Shown piece after piece: positions 43,982 to 44,185 of a stretch of 44,185 nucleotides of DNA. The position numbers were made by a program, and so were the translations under genes. Source of the stretch: Candidatus Poribacteria bacterium (GTDB taxonomy: Bacteria > Poribacteria > WGA-4E > WGA-3G). The DNA lies in NCBI GenBank assembly GCA_003635315.1, contig PYJD01000037.1, positions 1 through 44,185 on the forward strand, written 5' to 3'. The first letter of the stretch is position 1; the number at the start of each line of letters is the position of its first letter. The notes under the pieces were generated by a model that was given only the letters and a program-made list of their open reading frames with translations, had not been told where the DNA came from and ran no database searches.

Positions 43982-44185
43982 TCACTCTATGCGGTAGGAA
44001 TTTAGTAGTTCAAAGTTTGGTTCAAAGCCGATTCCAGGCGTGCTCGGAACAGTTACATAACCGTCTTTATCTAATTCCATTTGTGGTAAGAACATCTCAC
44101 CACGTAAAGGATCAACTGCTGGCGGGTAGTATTCTAACATCAAACAATTCTCACGACTTGCAGCGATATGTATCTGTAATTCTTG
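43982..44185 (-). CDS. MR/MLE (enolase superfamily) enzyme, C-terminal fragment cut by the window edge
   Basis: Read on the minus strand from the window edge, 67 residues are open to a TGA at 43982-43984: QELQIHIAASRENCLMLEYY, PPAVDPLRGEMFLPQMELDK and DGYVTVPSTPGIGFEPNFEL, ending LLNSYRIE. The GYVTVPSTPGIGFEPN...YRIE ending and the preceding HIAAS...LEYY segment are typical of the C-terminus of mandelate racemase/muconate lactonizing enzymes. The catalytic residues lie outside the window. It is a second member of this family in the window, distinct from the one at 10517-11641. Confidence 0.8.
   Translation of the reverse strand, partial: QELQIHIAASRENCLMLEYYPPAVDPLRGEMFLPQMELDKDGYVTVPSTPGIGFEPNFELLNSYRIE

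Noticed and set aside
1..44185. tRNA, rRNA and riboswitches
   Set aside because: I scanned the intergenic gaps and saw no cloverleaf, rRNA-like or known riboswitch consensus; a covariance-model search would be needed to be certain.

Overview
The window is a low-GC (roughly 38%, by eye) stretch of a diderm bacterial chromosome. The outer membrane is implied by a very large TamB-like protein followed directly by an Omp85/BamA-type barrel (28103-37566). The mix of housekeeping genes with phytanoyl-CoA dioxygenase (PhyH), mandelate racemase/muconate lactonizing enzyme (MR/MLE), M81/MlrC, DUF6807 and sugar-isomerase-like genes resembles Candidatus Poribacteria or related uncultured marine bacteria. 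That placement is an inference from gene content, not from a marker gene.

Layout. The left edge holds the C-terminal part of an IS4-type transposase. A minus-strand housekeeping operon follows (6514 down to 787): cyclase/kynurenine formamidase family, CCA-adding enzyme, M50 site-2-type protease, scpA, scpB, thrC. Divergent from it is a 128-aa orphan gene, then a zinc-ribbon protein, then a stand-alone groEL with a near-consensus sigma-70 promoter. From 14726 down to 9759 runs an apparent operon of ABC exporter, DUF1854 protein, MR/MLE enzyme and PhyH dioxygenase. Next are an AAA ATPase with a C-terminal PD-(D/E)XK nuclease-like domain and an M81/MlrC metallopeptidase. The plus strand then carries HD hydrolase, TIM-barrel isomerase, selD and pyrE, followed by a long run: YmdB-type phosphoesterase, xseA, xseB, dxs, yihY, tlyA, tamB-like, bamA/tamA-like. 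On the minus strand after this lies a BMP-type nucleoside ABC transporter (two permeases and a double ATPase) headed by a DUF6807 protein. The right end holds the most interesting gene, a perfect terminator, a 34-bp tandem repeat array and the C-terminus of a second MR/MLE enzyme.

Main result. Two genes appear to use UGA as selenocysteine (Sec). SelD (19865-20911) has an in-frame UGA at codon 17, the catalytic Cys/Sec position of the family. The second (42403-43473) encodes a secreted, probably outer-membrane beta-barrel protein. Just after its predicted signal-peptide cleavage site there are two in-frame UGAs spaced like a redox CxxC motif (Ser-Sec-Gly-Ala-Sec-Ser-Asn-Pro). A perfect 7-bp GC-rich stem-loop begins 4 nt after the second UGA, where a bacterial SECIS should be. 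Conventional gene calling would truncate both genes to internal TTG starts (19952 and 42613). Together they suggest an organism that makes selenoproteins and exports at least one with a di-selenocysteine motif. I do not recognise the barrel family, and its function is unknown.

No rRNA, tRNA or CRISPR array was recognised in the window.
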